64,000 nt of DNA from Clostridiales bacterium (GCA_022508265.1 JAFLVP010000006.1:1-64000); one strand, 5' to 3'; counted from the stretch's first letter, positions 1 to 7,703 are shown. Translations and numbers: made by a program. The notes: generated from the sequence alone by a model not told the origin.

Positions 1-5
1 ATTGA

Positions 6-239
6 CTTCCCGCAAGCACCGAAAATGTACGGAATTCGTCCTCTTGCGTTCCTTGCATTCGGGCAAGCGGCAGAGTATTTGACGATAAAATCGAAATACA
101 ATTTAATAGCCCCATAAGCGAAAGTCCTGACGACAGTCAGGGCTTTTTGTTTTACTCGAAGATTGTGAAGCTCGCCTATAAGGTACCGCAACGCAGAAAT
201 CTGATGAAGCTCGAATTTGAGGTTATTATCACAGTATAA
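6..239 (+). pseudogene. Probable C-terminal remnant of a large serine recombinase
   Basis: An open frame without a usable start codon runs from just after a stop at 3-5 to TAA at 237-239. Its last 50 or so residues (VFDDKIEIQFNSPISESPDD, then a QGFLFYSK stretch) remind me of the extreme C-terminus of recombinases carried by Firmicute integrative elements; this is pattern memory, not a search. The first 25 residues look unlike a protein, so the frame is probably broken near the left edge. It lies beside a tRNA cluster, a common integration site. It could also be the intact end of a gene cut by the window and joined by a frameshift. I am unsure of the call. Confidence 0.35.
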
Positions 240-265
240 CGACACCGGCTAATTTATTCCACGTT

Positions 266-389
266 CCGCTTGACATGAGCCTCTATGGGGCGTGTTTGGT
301 TAGGCAAAGAGCCAAGCATGACAGCCCCGTGGGGGCTTTTTGTTTGCCTTCGGCGAATAGCCTAACACGCCCCAACTCATGTCAAGCGG
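266..389. repeat. Long imperfect inverted repeat (fold-back element)
   Basis: The left arm (266-305) and right arm (360-389) are reverse complements over two blocks. The outer block is a perfect 14-bp match (CCGCTTGACATGAG against 376-389). The inner block, GGGGCGTGT..TAGGC against 360-373, has a five-base insertion on the left. The loop holds a terminator-like hairpin at 323-342. No open frame lies inside. This could be a MITE-like or attachment-site structure at the edge of the accessory scrap, or a structured RNA. Confidence 0.6.
323..342 (+). terminator. Terminator-like hairpin inside the fold-back element
   Basis: A 6-bp stem AGCCCC/GGGGCT with a three-base loop is followed directly by TTTTTG on the + strand. 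It is the only obvious + strand terminator after the recombinase remnant. Confidence 0.5.
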
Positions 390-433
390 CTTTCGCGGCA
401 TAAACCGCCGCCGTCTTTGGTGCTAAAAAGGGC

Positions 434-479
434 AAAAAAAGACATCAACCTAAACCGAAAGTAGTTCGATTTAGGTTGA
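434..479 (-). terminator. Terminator of the tRNA operon
   Basis: Read on the minus strand just after tRNA-Tyr, a 10-bp stem TCAACCTAAA/TTTAGGTTGA with a 15-base loop is followed closely by a run of seven T. Position and shape fit the intrinsic terminator of the minus-strand tRNA transcript. Confidence 0.7.
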
Positions 480-482
480 CGC

Positions 483-567
483 TGGTGGGAAGAGGTGGAT
501 TCGAACCACCGAAGTCGTTGACGTCAGATTTACAGTCTGATCCATTTGGCCGCTCTGGAATCTTCCC
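483..567 (-). tRNA. tRNA-Tyr (GTA)
   Basis: On the minus strand, 85 nt fold as a class II tRNA with a long variable arm. The acceptor stem GGGAAGA pairs with TCTTCCC, the anticodon is GTA (loop CTGTAAA), the T-loop is GGTTCGAATCC, and CCA is encoded. It is the last gene of the five-tRNA transcript. Confidence 0.95.
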
Positions 568-579
568 ATATTCAATTTT

Positions 580-655
580 TGGAGCTGGTGACTGGAATCG
601 AACCCGCAACCTGCTGATTACAAATCAGCTGCTCTGCCAGTTGAGCTACACCAGC
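580..655 (-). tRNA. tRNA-Thr (TGT)
   Basis: A 76-nt minus-strand cloverleaf with acceptor GCTGGTG/CACCAGC, anticodon TGT in loop TTTGTAA, T-arm GGGTTCGATTCC and an encoded CCA end. It is the fourth gene in the tRNA transcript. Confidence 0.95.
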
Positions 656-658
656 GAA

Positions 659-734
659 TGGTGCCTTGGGGCGGAATCGAACCACCGACAGACGGATTTT
701 CAGTCCGTTGCTCTACCATCTGAGCTACCAAGGC
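659..734 (-). tRNA. tRNA-Phe (GAA)
   Basis: A 76-nt minus-strand cloverleaf with acceptor GCCTTGG/CCAAGGC, anticodon GAA in loop CTGAAAA, discriminator A and an encoded CCA. Only three bases separate it from tRNA-Thr, so the two are matured from one transcript. Confidence 0.95.
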
Positions 735-740
735 ATGTTT

Positions 741-764
741 AAGCCTCATTTCTCAATGAGGCTT
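741..764 (-). other. Hairpin between tRNA-Asp and tRNA-Phe
   Basis: A perfect 10-bp stem AAGCCTCATT/AATGAGGCTT with a four-base loop sits in the 38-base spacer between the two tRNAs. No T run follows on the minus strand, so a processing or spacing role is likelier than termination. Confidence 0.5.
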
Positions 765-772
765 ATTTCTTG

Positions 773-849
773 TGGCGACCCAAAACGGGCTCGAACCGTC
801 GACCTCCAGCGTGACAGGCTGGCGCTCTAACCAACTGAGCTATCGGGCC
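773..849 (-). tRNA. tRNA-Asp (GTC)
   Basis: A 77-nt minus-strand cloverleaf with anticodon GTC in loop CTGTCAC, the G discriminator expected for tRNA-Asp, T-arm GGTTCGAGCCC and an encoded CCA. The acceptor stem holds G-U pairs. It is second in the transcript. Confidence 0.95.
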
Positions 850-877
850 GTAACTACGTAATTGCCGTTGCGAATAG

Positions 878-954
878 TGGTGGGCCTTCACGGACTCGAA
901 CCGCGGACCAATCGGTTATGAGCCGACCGCTCTAACCAACTGAGCTAAAGGCCC
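878..954 (-). tRNA. tRNA-Met (CAT)
   Basis: A 77-nt minus-strand cloverleaf with acceptor GGGCCTT/AAGGCCC, anticodon CAT in loop CTCATAA, discriminator A and encoded CCA. The paired first base argues against initiator tRNA. A CAT anticodon could also be a tRNA-Ile whose C34 is modified to lysidine; elongator Met is preferred. It is first in the transcript. Confidence 0.9.
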
Positions 955-994
955 GTAAAGCAACGGAATTGCGTGTGTCGCACAATGCCTACAT

Positions 995-1023
995 ATAATA
1001 ATATACCCTAAAAATTTTGTCAA
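995..1023 (-). promoter_or_regulatory. Promoter of the tRNA operon
   Basis: On the minus strand, TTGACA (1023-1018), a 17-base spacer and TATTAT (1000-995) form a near-perfect sigma-A promoter 41 bases upstream of tRNA-Met. The rest of the gap to spoIIAA at 1209 is AT-rich and shows no gene. Confidence 0.85.
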
Positions 1024-1208
1024 GTAATTTTTCGGGCTTTTCGCACACAAATTTTAATGATTTTTTAAGAATTTGTATTGCCTTAAAATCAAGCCGTTTA
1101 GGCGGTATTAAAATTCGCAGCCCGACAAAACTATTCATTTAACCCAAAAATTTTACAAAATATTGCCTTTTTAATGTATTAAGATTTTAAAAAACGCAGG
1201 AGGAATTT

Positions 1209-1520
1209 ATGGTTGTAACAAGTTATTTTCAAGATAAAACATTGTACATAAATCTTTCGGGAGAGATGGACGAGTGCTCGGCACAATCTGCGCGGGCGAA
1301 GTGCGACAAGCTTATAGACGAGTACGTAAACGCCAAAAAAATTATAATAAATCTTTCGGCCGTTGCGTTTATGGACTCGACTGGGATAGGTTTTTTAATA
1401 GGAAGGTACAAAAAGTCGGCGGCGTTATCTATTCCCTTATACGTGCAAAAGCCCAATTTTGCGGCGGATAAAATACTTAATTTAAGCGGGATATACTCGC
1501 TCATACCCAAGGCGGAGTAA
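1209..1520 (+). CDS. spoIIAA: Anti-anti-sigma factor SpoIIAA
   Basis: The 103-residue STAS-domain protein is the anti-anti-sigma factor that frees sigma-F in the forespore by binding SpoIIAB. The motif MDSTGIG puts the phosphorylatable serine at about residue 57, as in the family, and length is typical. The ATG follows a strong AGGAGG. It is first of a three-gene operon with spoIIAB (3-base gap) and sigF. In known sporeformers sigma-H starts this operon; I did not find a convincing sigma-H promoter upstream. The neighbours make the assignment firm. An overlapping antisense frame at 1229-1534 is a shadow. Confidence 0.93.
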   Translation: MVVTSYFQDKTLYINLSGEMDECSAQSARAKCDKLIDEYVNAKKIIINLSAVAFMDSTGIGFLIGRYKKSAALSIPLYVQKPNFAADKILNLSGIYSLIPKAE

Positions 1521-1523
1521 ATT

Positions 1524-1961
1524 ATGGCGAACAACTATCTTAAACTTCAATTTTTATCACTTCCCCGCAATCAGGCTTTTGCAAGGGACGCGGTTGCCGC
1601 GTTCTGCCTTGAACTTAATCCGTCGCTCTCGGACTTGTCCGATATTAAGACCGCCGTCTCCGAAGCGGTTACGAACTGCACCGTTCACGCATACAAAAAA
1701 GAAGCGGGAACGGTTACACTCGAATGTGAAATCGAGGACGGGCAATTACATATAACCGTAAGTGACGAGGGTGGCGGAATTGCCGACATAGAGCAAGCAA
1801 TACAGCCCTTTTACACCTCGCTTCCCTCCGCCGAACGTTCGGGTATGGGCTTTACCATAATGCAGACCTTTATGGACGAATTCAAAGTCAACTCCAAAGT
1901 CGGCGGCGGCACTACGGTATTTATGACTAAAAGTTTTAAAACGGAAGTGGAGAATGCTTGA
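1524..1961 (+). CDS. spoIIAB: Anti-sigma-F factor SpoIIAB (serine kinase)
   Basis: This 145-residue GHKL-fold kinase binds and inhibits sigma-F and phosphorylates SpoIIAA. The N-box is visible as EAVTN (E47, N51), the first glycine box as DEGGGI (81-86) and the second as SGMGFTIM (106-113), which together hold ATP. The length matches the family. It starts 3 bases after spoIIAA and overlaps sigF by 8 bases, so the three are translationally coupled, as expected for a partner-switching module whose proteins need fixed ratios. Confidence 0.95.
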   Translation: MANNYLKLQFLSLPRNQAFARDAVAAFCLELNPSLSDLSDIKTAVSEAVTNCTVHAYKKEAGTVTLECEIEDGQLHITVSDEGGGIADIEQAIQPFYTSLPSAERSGMGFTIMQTFMDEFKVNSKVGGGTTVFMTKSFKTEVENA

Positions 1962-2679
1962 CGTCGAAGAGACGAACCGACTTATCCGCCTTGCCAAGGG
2001 TGGCGACGCGGGCGCAAAGGAGACGCTCATACTCGAAAACAACAACTTAATAAAGAGCATCGTAAGGCGGTATCTCAACAAGGGCGTGGAGTACGACGAT
2101 TTGTATCAGCTTGCCAGTATAGGACTGTTAAAGGCGATTACGGGCTTTGACGAAGGGTTCAACGTTCGCTTTTCGACCTACGCCGTGCCCATGATTGCGG
2201 GCGAGATTAAGCGCTTTATGCGTGACGACGGAAGTATAAAGGTTTCCCGCGCAATAAAGAGCGCCGCTAAGCAAATCAATCTTTTCGTTGAAAAATATTG
2301 TGCCGCACACGGCGCCCAGCCAACTATAAAAGCAATTTCGGAAGAGTTCAACATGCCCGAGAGCGAGGTTGTCTTTACTATGGGTTCGTCGCGCATGCCG
2401 GTATCTATCTACAATCAGAGCGATTACAAAGACGAAAAGGGTCAGGAGCTATTGGAAAAACTTCCCGTAGAGGACAGACAGGAGGAGATAATCGAGACTT
2501 TACAGCTCAAACTCGAGATTGACAAACTGCCCGAGCGCGACAGAAAAGTCATAATTTTGCGTTATTTCCGCGATATGACTCAGAGCGAGGTAGCCAATAT
2601 GCTCGGAGTGTCGCAGGTGCAGGTGTCCCGTATAGAGAATAAAATAATGGAAAATTTCAGAAAAACTCTTGCCGGTTAA
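1954..2679 (+). CDS. sigF: Sporulation sigma factor SigF
   Basis: This 241-residue sigma-70 family protein is the first forespore-specific sigma factor. Region 2 spans about residues 43-92 (YDDLYQLASIGLLKAI, then the GEIKRFMRDDG core), and the region 4 helix-turn-helix lies near 205-228 (MTQSEVANMLGVSQVQVSRI). Sequence alone could also fit SigG, but position right after spoIIAA-spoIIAB decides for SigF. A hairpin terminator follows at 2702, so no spoVA genes are joined to this transcript. Confidence 0.94.
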   Translation: MLDVEETNRLIRLAKGGDAGAKETLILENNNLIKSIVRRYLNKGVEYDDLYQLASIGLLKAITGFDEGFNVRFSTYAVPMIAGEIKRFMRDDGSIKVSRAIKSAAKQINLFVEKYCAAHGAQPTIKAISEEFNMPESEVVFTMGSSRMPVSIYNQSDYKDEKGQELLEKLPVEDRQEEIIETLQLKLEIDKLPERDRKVIILRYFRDMTQSEVANMLGVSQVQVSRIENKIMENFRKTLAG

Positions 2680-2701
2680 AATTAAGGCGGCAACTGAACC
2701 C

Positions 2702-2738
2702 AACCGTCCCCGAAAGTTTCGGAGGCGGTTTTTAATTT
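2702..2738 (+). terminator. Terminator after sigF
   Basis: A GC-rich imperfect stem (AACCG..CC against GG..CGGTT, with an inner CCG/CGG) is followed by TTTTTAATTTTTT. It closes the spoIIA operon. Confidence 0.7.
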
Positions 2739-2764
2739 TTTAAACGCAATTTATATCAAATCTA

Positions 2765-2794
2765 TTTACAATATGATATAATAAATGATATACT
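2765..2794 (+). promoter_or_regulatory. Putative promoter of the aminotransferase gene
   Basis: TTTACA (2765-2770), an 18-base spacer and TATACT (2789-2794) lie in the AT-rich gap after the sigF terminator. The resulting leader would be about 108 bases. Confidence 0.45.
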
Positions 2795-2908
2795 AAACTA
2801 AATAAATCCAAACCCGTACACGATTGCAGGGCAAAATTTTGGCTTATATCCGTCAAGAACCTTGTCAATCCGTCTTTGGATTATTTTGATAAATTAAAGA
2901 GGTAATAT

Positions 2909-4096
2909 ATGATCAACGAGAAGAACGTACAATTAGGCAAAAAGCGCTCTATTATAAGAGAGCTCTTCGAATACGGCAAAAAGCGCAAGGCGGAGATTGG
3001 CGTGGAAAACGTCTTTGATTTTTCAATAGGCAATCCCAGCGTGCCTGCTCCCGACGCAGTGCGCGAGGCGTTGAACGAAATTATTAACACCTTCGATCCC
3101 GTATTCCTGCACGGCTATACGTCGGCGCAAGGAGATTACTCCGTCCGCGAAACGCTTGCAAACTATACGAACAAGAGATTTTCAACAAATCTGAACGCCG
3201 ACTGTTTCTACTTAACCTGCGGTGCAGCGGCTTCGCTTTCAATTTCTTTGAACGCCCTTTTAAACGAGGGGGACGAGGTAATAGTCTTTGCGCCTTACTT
3301 TCCCGAGTATAAGGTTTTCATCGAAAATGCGGGCGGTAAATTTGTAGTTGTCGAAAATACTGAAATGAACTTGGGGATCGACGTAGCAAAGCTTGAAAAG
3401 GTACTTTCAAAAAAGACTAAAGCTGTCATTATTAACTCGCCCAACAACCCCAGCGGCGTAGTTTATGATAGAGAAAGCATCAAAAAGCTGTGCGCCGCGC
3501 TTGAAAATCACAACAAAAAATACGGCAACCCCGTATATATTATTGCCGACGAGCCCTACCGCGAGCTCGTCTACGATAAGAGCGTTGAAGTGCCCTATAT
3601 AATGAATTATTACGACAGAACACTCGTGTGCTATTCATACTCGAAGAGCCTTTCGCTCCCCGGCGAACGTATAGGTTATATTGCAGTCAATAACGCAATG
3701 GAGGAGTTTGAGGACGTCTACGCCGCGGTGTGCGGCGCGGGCAGAGCGCTCGGCTTCATATGTGCGCCGAACCTCTTTCAACAACTTATAAAAAAGGTCT
3801 ACGACAAAACTTCGGATATTTCCATATATAAGGATAATCGCGACAAGCTTTATTCCGCGCTGAAAGAGTACGGATACGAGGTGGTAAAGCCCGAAGGAGC
3901 GTTCTATCTTTTCGTCAAGGCGTTGGAGCCCGATGCATACGCCTTTTTAGAGCGGGCTAAAAAATACGAGCTTTTAGTTGTTCCGGGCGACAGCTTCGGT
4001 GCCAAGGGTTACGTGCGCATTTCCTATTGCGTCTCCCCTGAAACACTCGAAAAGTCTTTACCTTCCTTCAAAGCCCTTGCCGAAAGCTATAAATAA
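2909..4096 (+). CDS. Pyridoxal-phosphate-dependent class I/II aminotransferase
   Basis: A 395-residue fold-type I aminotransferase. SPNNPSG and the lysine region SYSKSLSLPGERIGY (K246 as the cofactor lysine) are clear, as is a late FYLF.K segment. The family includes aspartate, aromatic and alanine aminotransferases, and the sequence alone does not fix the substrate. The ATG follows AGAGG. It stands alone between a promoter-like site and the terminator at 4120. Confidence 0.88.
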   Translation: MINEKNVQLGKKRSIIRELFEYGKKRKAEIGVENVFDFSIGNPSVPAPDAVREALNEIINTFDPVFLHGYTSAQGDYSVRETLANYTNKRFSTNLNADCFYLTCGAAASLSISLNALLNEGDEVIVFAPYFPEYKVFIENAGGKFVVVENTEMNLGIDVAKLEKVLSKKTKAVIINSPNNPSGVVYDRESIKKLCAALENHNKKYGNPVYIIADEPYRELVYDKSVEVPYIMNYYDRTLVCYSYSKSLSLPGERIGYIAVNNAMEEFEDVYAAVCGAGRALGFICAPNLFQQLIKKVYDKTSDISIYKDNRDKLYSALKEYGYEVVKPEGAFYLFVKALEPDAYAFLERAKKYELLVVPGDSFGAKGYVRISYCVSPETLEKSLPSFKALAESYK

Positions 4097-4119
4097 TAAT
4101 AGTAACAATAAAAGTATTA

Positions 4120-4150
4120 CGCCCGCGCAAATTTGCGCGGGCGTTTAATT
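4120..4150 (+). terminator. Terminator after the aminotransferase gene
   Basis: A perfect stem CGCCCGCGCAA/TTGCGCGGGCG with a very short loop, followed by TTTAATTA. Confidence 0.8.
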
Positions 4151-4156
4151 ATATTG

Positions 4157-4185
4157 TTGACTTATTTTTAAAATTATTTTACAAT
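4157..4185 (+). promoter_or_regulatory. Promoter of ruvC placing the start point at the ATG
   Basis: TTGACT (4157-4162), a 17-base spacer and TACAAT (4180-4185) form a good sigma-A promoter. The ATG of ruvC begins 10 bases after the -10 box, so a transcript starting 6-8 bases downstream would carry 5' leader of only about 1-4 bases. Confidence 0.7.
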
Positions 4186-4194
4186 AAATACGGT

Positions 4195-4692
4195 ATGATT
4201 ATTTTGGGACTTGACCCAGGACTTGCGACTATGGGTTACGGAGTCGTGGAAAAACAGAAGAACGACAATATTATTGCCGTGGATTACGGGGTAGTACTCA
4301 CACCCAAGAATGAGAGCCTGCCCGTTCGCCTTGCAATGCTTGAAGAGGGTATCAACAAAATCCTCAACAAATTCAAGCCCGAGGAAATAGCGGTGGAGGA
4401 GCTCTTCTTTTCAAAGAACATAACTACGGGTATTCCCGTAGCCCACGCGCGCGGAGTTATGCTTTTAACCTGCATTAAATACTGCGGCAAGCTCTACGAA
4501 TACACGCCCAACCAGATAAAGCAGTCGCTAACGGGCTACGGCAAGGCGGACAAGCTACAGATGATGAACGTAGTAACTTCAATTCTGCATCTCAATAAAA
4601 TTCCCCGTCCCGACGACGCTGCGGATGCACTCGCAGTCGCACTCTGCCACGCTCACACTTCAAGGTTCGGACTTATGTTCGGCATTAAATAA
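4195..4692 (+). CDS. ruvC: Crossover junction endodeoxyribonuclease RuvC
   Basis: RuvC cuts Holliday junctions at the end of recombinational repair. The 165 residues are the family's normal length, and the acidic metal-binding set is complete: D7 in LGLDPG, E68 in AVEELFF, and D141/D144 in the DAADALAVA segment. The start is fixed by the family N-terminus MIILGLDPG. No Shine-Dalgarno sequence precedes it, and the predicted promoter leaves almost no leader. ruvA follows after a 292-base gap filled by a structured element. Confidence 0.95.
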   Translation: MIILGLDPGLATMGYGVVEKQKNDNIIAVDYGVVLTPKNESLPVRLAMLEEGINKILNKFKPEEIAVEELFFSKNITTGIPVAHARGVMLLTCIKYCGKLYEYTPNQIKQSLTGYGKADKLQMMNVVTSILHLNKIPRPDDAADALAVALCHAHTSRFGLMFGIK

Positions 4693-4699
4693 AGGTTGT

Positions 4700-4981
4700 A
4701 CGGTTATTCAACCCTAACCGATACACCTGATAACGGCTTGTTTTGGGCTTTTCCTGCGTTAAACTCACTCGTAGTAGGGTTCACTACAACTTCGCTCGTT
4801 TGCCTTGTAAAATCACGCAAAACGAGCCGTTTCAGGCGCAGTGCGTTTTTACGGAGCAAAATAGCGAGTATAGACGCACGAAACGGCGTGAAGTCGTGTT
4901 GGGCACACGTCGAGCGACGGTTTGGGTGGATAGACCGATAGTTTGCCCGTAAAAATATATCAGTTGAGGTTGAATATCCGT
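4700..4981. repeat. Structured inverted-repeat element filling the ruvC-ruvA gap
   Basis: Ends ACGGTTATTCAACC (4700-4713) and GGTTGAATATCCGT (4968-4981) are inverted copies with one mismatch in 14. Inside are more dyads: 4732-4745 pairs with 4818-4831 (13 of 14), GTAGTAG..ACTAC near 4770, and a GCCGTTTC/GAAACGGC pair further right. It begins 8 bases after the ruvC stop and ends 3 bases before the ruvA ATG. Two open frames listed inside (4696-4941 and 4743-4952) look like noise. It may be a MITE-like insertion or a structured RNA. Confidence 0.6.
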
Positions 4982-4984
4982 ATT

Positions 4985-5575
4985 ATGATAGGTTTTATCA
5001 AAGGAAAAATTTTAAATTTAAAGCCCGACGTCGCACTAATAGAAACGGCTTCGGGAGTTGGCTTTGAAATTGCCATTTCGGGCGCGGCATATTCCTTGCT
5101 CGAAGGAAAGAAAGAGGGCGAGGTCTACACGTATATGCAGGTAAAAGAGGACGGAACATCGCTTTTCGGTTTTTCCTCGCTCGAAGAAAAGGAAATGTTT
5201 ATAAAGCTCACTTCTGTGTCGGGCGTAGGTCCCAAAACGGGTATAGGCGTGCTCTCCTCGATGAGCGCCGCCGATATTGCAACAGCAATTGCGACGGGCG
5301 ACGTTAAAAGGCTTTCGGCGGTCAAGGGCTTGGGCAAAAAGTCTGCGGAGCGTATAATTTTAGAGCTTCGTGAAAAGGTTTCGCTCTTTGAAAAGTCCGA
5401 AACATCCTCTGGCACACCGGTTGTAACCGTTTCAAGCGGCGACGAGGACGCGGTAGTTGCGTTAATGACCCTCGGCTTTACACGCACGGAGAGTGTAAAT
5501 GCAATCGGACGTGCACGCAGCGAAGGCGCAACCACAATAGAGGATATGATACGCCTCGCATTAAAAGGAATGTAA
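4985..5575 (+). CDS. ruvA: Holliday junction DNA helicase subunit RuvA
   Basis: RuvA grips the Holliday junction and loads RuvB. I start it at 4985, where the family N-terminus MIGFIKGKI begins, rather than at the track's 4943; this gives 196 residues, the usual length. The OB-fold is followed by two helix-hairpin-helix motifs (SVSGVGPKTG and AVKGLGKKSAERI) and a C-terminal domain III (VVALMTLGF) that contacts RuvB. The nearest purine-rich site, GAGG at 4966-4969, is 15 bases from the ATG, which is long, and lies at the right edge of the inserted element. ruvB follows after 36 bases. Confidence 0.94.
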   Translation: MIGFIKGKILNLKPDVALIETASGVGFEIAISGAAYSLLEGKKEGEVYTYMQVKEDGTSLFGFSSLEEKEMFIKLTSVSGVGPKTGIGVLSSMSAADIATAIATGDVKRLSAVKGLGKKSAERIILELREKVSLFEKSETSSGTPVVTVSSGDEDAVVALMTLGFTRTESVNAIGRARSEGATTIEDMIRLALKGM

Positions 5576-5611
5576 AACAGCTCACAAAACTGATAATTAT
5601 AAGGTACAAAT

Positions 5612-6676
5612 ATGTTTTTTGACGATTTTGAAGAAGACGGCGAAGAAGGCAGGCTCGTAACAAGCACGAAAGGGGAGTACGACGTAGAGGAAAACGTACT
5701 TCGCCCCAAAACGCTTGAGTGCTACGTCGGACAGAGTAAAGTCAAAGAAAATTTAAAAGTATATATGAGCGCGGCAAAAGCGAGAGGTGAAGTTCTCGAG
5801 CACGTGCTATTATACGGTGCACCCGGACTCGGTAAAACCACGCTCGCGCACATTATAGCAAACGAAACGGGCGGACAGTTAAAGCTCACTTCCGCGCCCG
5901 CAATAGAGCGCAGCGGCGACCTTGCGGCAATACTTACCAACCTAAACGAGGGCGACATACTTTTCATAGACGAAATTCACCGCTTAAACCACAGCGTCGA
6001 AGAAATTTTATATTCGGCAATGGAGGACTACGCGCTCGATATAATCGTAGGCAAGGGGCCGGGGGCAAGAAATATAAGGTTCTCGCTCAAAAAATTCACT
6101 TTAATCGGCGCAACAACCCGCGCCGGTATGATAGCCAATCCCCTGCGCGACAGGTTCGGCATAGTCTGCCGTCTTGAAATGTATACCCCGGACGAACTCG
6201 AAGAGATAATTACCCGCAGCGCGCGCACCCTCGGCATAGAGATTGAAAGCAGGGCGGCAAATGAAATTGCCAACCGTTCGAGGGGTACGCCGAGGATTGC
6301 GAACAGACTTTTAAAGCGCGTCCGCGACTTTTCAACCGTAAACCACAATTCTGCCGTCACGCTTGACGACGCAAAGTACGCGCTCGATAAAATGGAAATA
6401 GACAACCTCGGGCTCGACGAAATCGACAGAGCGCTACTTCGGGCATTGATAGAAAAATTCGACGGCAGACCTGTCGGTCTTGAAACACTCGCCGCAACCA
6501 TCAACGAGGATGCGGGAACGATAGAGGATGTTTACGAACCCTATCTATTAAGGCTGGGCTTTATCGCAAGAACTCCCCGCGGCAGGATGATACTTCGCGG
6601 CGGTTATGAGCACCTCGGCTACAAAATGACTAAAAAGCAAAGCGAACAGGTGTCAATGTTCGATTCGAACGACTAA
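5612..6676 (+). CDS. ruvB: Holliday junction branch migration ATPase RuvB
   Basis: RuvB is the hexameric AAA+ motor that drives branch migration with RuvA. Walker A is GAPGLGKTT (residues 69-77), Walker [10 protein letters not shown] (116-124), sensor region IGATTRAG, and a winged-helix C-terminus containing RTPRGR. It has 354 residues, with an acidic N-terminal extension ([10 protein letters not shown]) slightly longer than average. AAGG precedes the ATG. queA begins one base after the stop, so repair and tRNA-modification genes share a transcript here, an arrangement common in Firmicutes. Confidence 0.96.
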   Translation: MFFDDFEEDGEEGRLVTSTKGEYDVEENVLRPKTLECYVGQSKVKENLKVYMSAAKARGEVLEHVLLYGAPGLGKTTLAHIIANETGGQLKLTSAPAIERSGDLAAILTNLNEGDILFIDEIHRLNHSVEEILYSAMEDYALDIIVGKGPGARNIRFSLKKFTLIGATTRAGMIANPLRDRFGIVCRLEMYTPDELEEIITRSARTLGIEIESRAANEIANRSRGTPRIANRLLKRVRDFSTVNHNSAVTLDDAKYALDKMEIDNLGLDEIDRALLRALIEKFDGRPVGLETLAATINEDAGTIEDVYEPYLLRLGFIARTPRGRMILRGGYEHLGYKMTKKQSEQVSMFDSND

Positions 6677-6677
6677 A

Positions 6678-7703
6678 ATGCAGTACAAAAAAAGTGACTT
6701 TTATTACGACCTCCCCGAGGAGCTCATAGCGCAAACTCCCGCAGACCCGCGCGACAGCTCTCGGCTACTCGTCTATAACAGAGCTACCAGAGAGGTAGAG
6801 CACAAAATTTTCAGGGATATAACCAATTATCTCCGCGCAGGCGACGTACTTGTGGTAAACAACACCAAGGTTTTGCCCGCGCGTCTTTTTGCGACTACCC
6901 GAAACGGCGGAGCGGTAGAGGTGCTACTTTTAAAGCGCCATGATATCGACAAATGGGAAGTGCTCGTAAAGCCCGGTCGCAAGTGCACGGTGGGTAAAGA
7001 GCTGAAAATTTCAGACGAGCTGTCCCTTGTCGTTGAAGATATAACCCTCACGGGCGAGCGCATAGTTAAATTTATTTACGACGGAATATTCGAAGAAATT
7101 CTCGAAAAGCTTGGCACAATGCCCCTGCCGCCCTATATAAAAACTCAACTAAAGGACAAAAACCGCTATCAGACGGTGTACGCAAAGCACGAAGGCTCGG
7201 CGGCGGCACCCACGGCGGGACTGCATTTTACTCCCGAGCTGCTTGAAAAAATCCGTGGTATGGGAGTTGAGATTGCCGAAGTTTTACTTCACGTGGGCTT
7301 GGGGACCTTCCGTCCAGTCAAAGAGGATATTATAACCGACCATAAGATGCACTCCGAACACTACGAAATTTCGGCGGAGGCTGCGGCAACGGTCAACGCC
7401 GCAAAGCGCGAGGGAAGAAGGGTAATTGCCGTCGGCACAACCTCCGTGCGTACCTTGGAGAGTGCGTCGGATAGTAACGGGTATATAAAAGCTTGTAAAG
7501 ACGACACGCAGATATTTATCTATCCCACCTATAAGTTCAAATGCGTAGATGCACTTGTGACCAACTTTCATCTTCCCGAAAGCACGCTCATAATGCTTGT
7601 CGCCGCCCTTACGGGCAGAGAGGAAGTTTTATCTCTCTACGAAACTGCAGTAAAAGAACAATACCGCTTTTTCTCGTTTGGCGACGCCACGCTCATCTTA
7701 TAA
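6678..7703 (+). CDS. queA: S-adenosylmethionine:tRNA ribosyltransferase-isomerase QueA
   Basis: QueA makes epoxyqueuosine at position 34 of GUN-anticodon tRNAs, acting after Tgt. The 341-residue protein shows family blocks near the N-terminus (YDLPEELIAQTP, VNNTKVLPARLF) and later PTAGLHFT, VGLGTFRPV and TNFHLPESTL. The ATG follows the ruvB stop by one base and has no clear Shine-Dalgarno sequence, suggesting translational coupling. tgt, the partner enzyme, lies just downstream across a hairpin-rich spacer. Two tRNAs in this window, Tyr and Asp, are of the GUN type it modifies. Confidence 0.95.
   Translation: MQYKKSDFYYDLPEELIAQTPADPRDSSRLLVYNRATREVEHKIFRDITNYLRAGDVLVVNNTKVLPARLFATTRNGGAVEVLLLKRHDIDKWEVLVKPGRKCTVGKELKISDELSLVVEDITLTGERIVKFIYDGIFEEILEKLGTMPLPPYIKTQLKDKNRYQTVYAKHEGSAAAPTAGLHFTPELLEKIRGMGVEIAEVLLHVGLGTFRPVKEDIITDHKMHSEHYEISAEAAATVNAAKREGRRVIAVGTTSVRTLESASDSNGYIKACKDDTQIFIYPTYKFKCVDALVTNFHLPESTLIMLVAALTGREEVLSLYETAVKEQYRFFSFGDATLIL

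Noticed and set aside
1-117. A 38-codon frame 1 open to the left edge and ending at TAA 115-117.
   Set aside because: No recognisable content; the other frame to 239 fits a protein end better. It could be the real end of an upstream gene, which the window cannot decide.
123-150. Terminator-like hairpin AGTCCTGA/TCAGGGCT followed by TTTTTG.
   Set aside because: It lies inside the recombinase-like frame, where the same bases read SPDDSQGF. Chance palindrome in coding sequence is likelier, though not excluded.
476-742. 88-residue frame over the tRNA genes.
   Set aside because: It lies opposite tRNA-Tyr, Thr and Phe and its sequence is the reverse of structured RNA; not a gene.
1060-1208. Sigma-H promoter for the spoIIA operon.
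   Set aside because: Expected from known sporeformers, but no pair of boxes with acceptable fit and spacing was seen by eye.
4696-4952. Two short frames between ruvC and ruvA.
   Set aside because: They follow the inverted-repeat element, lack ribosome sites and look compositionally random.
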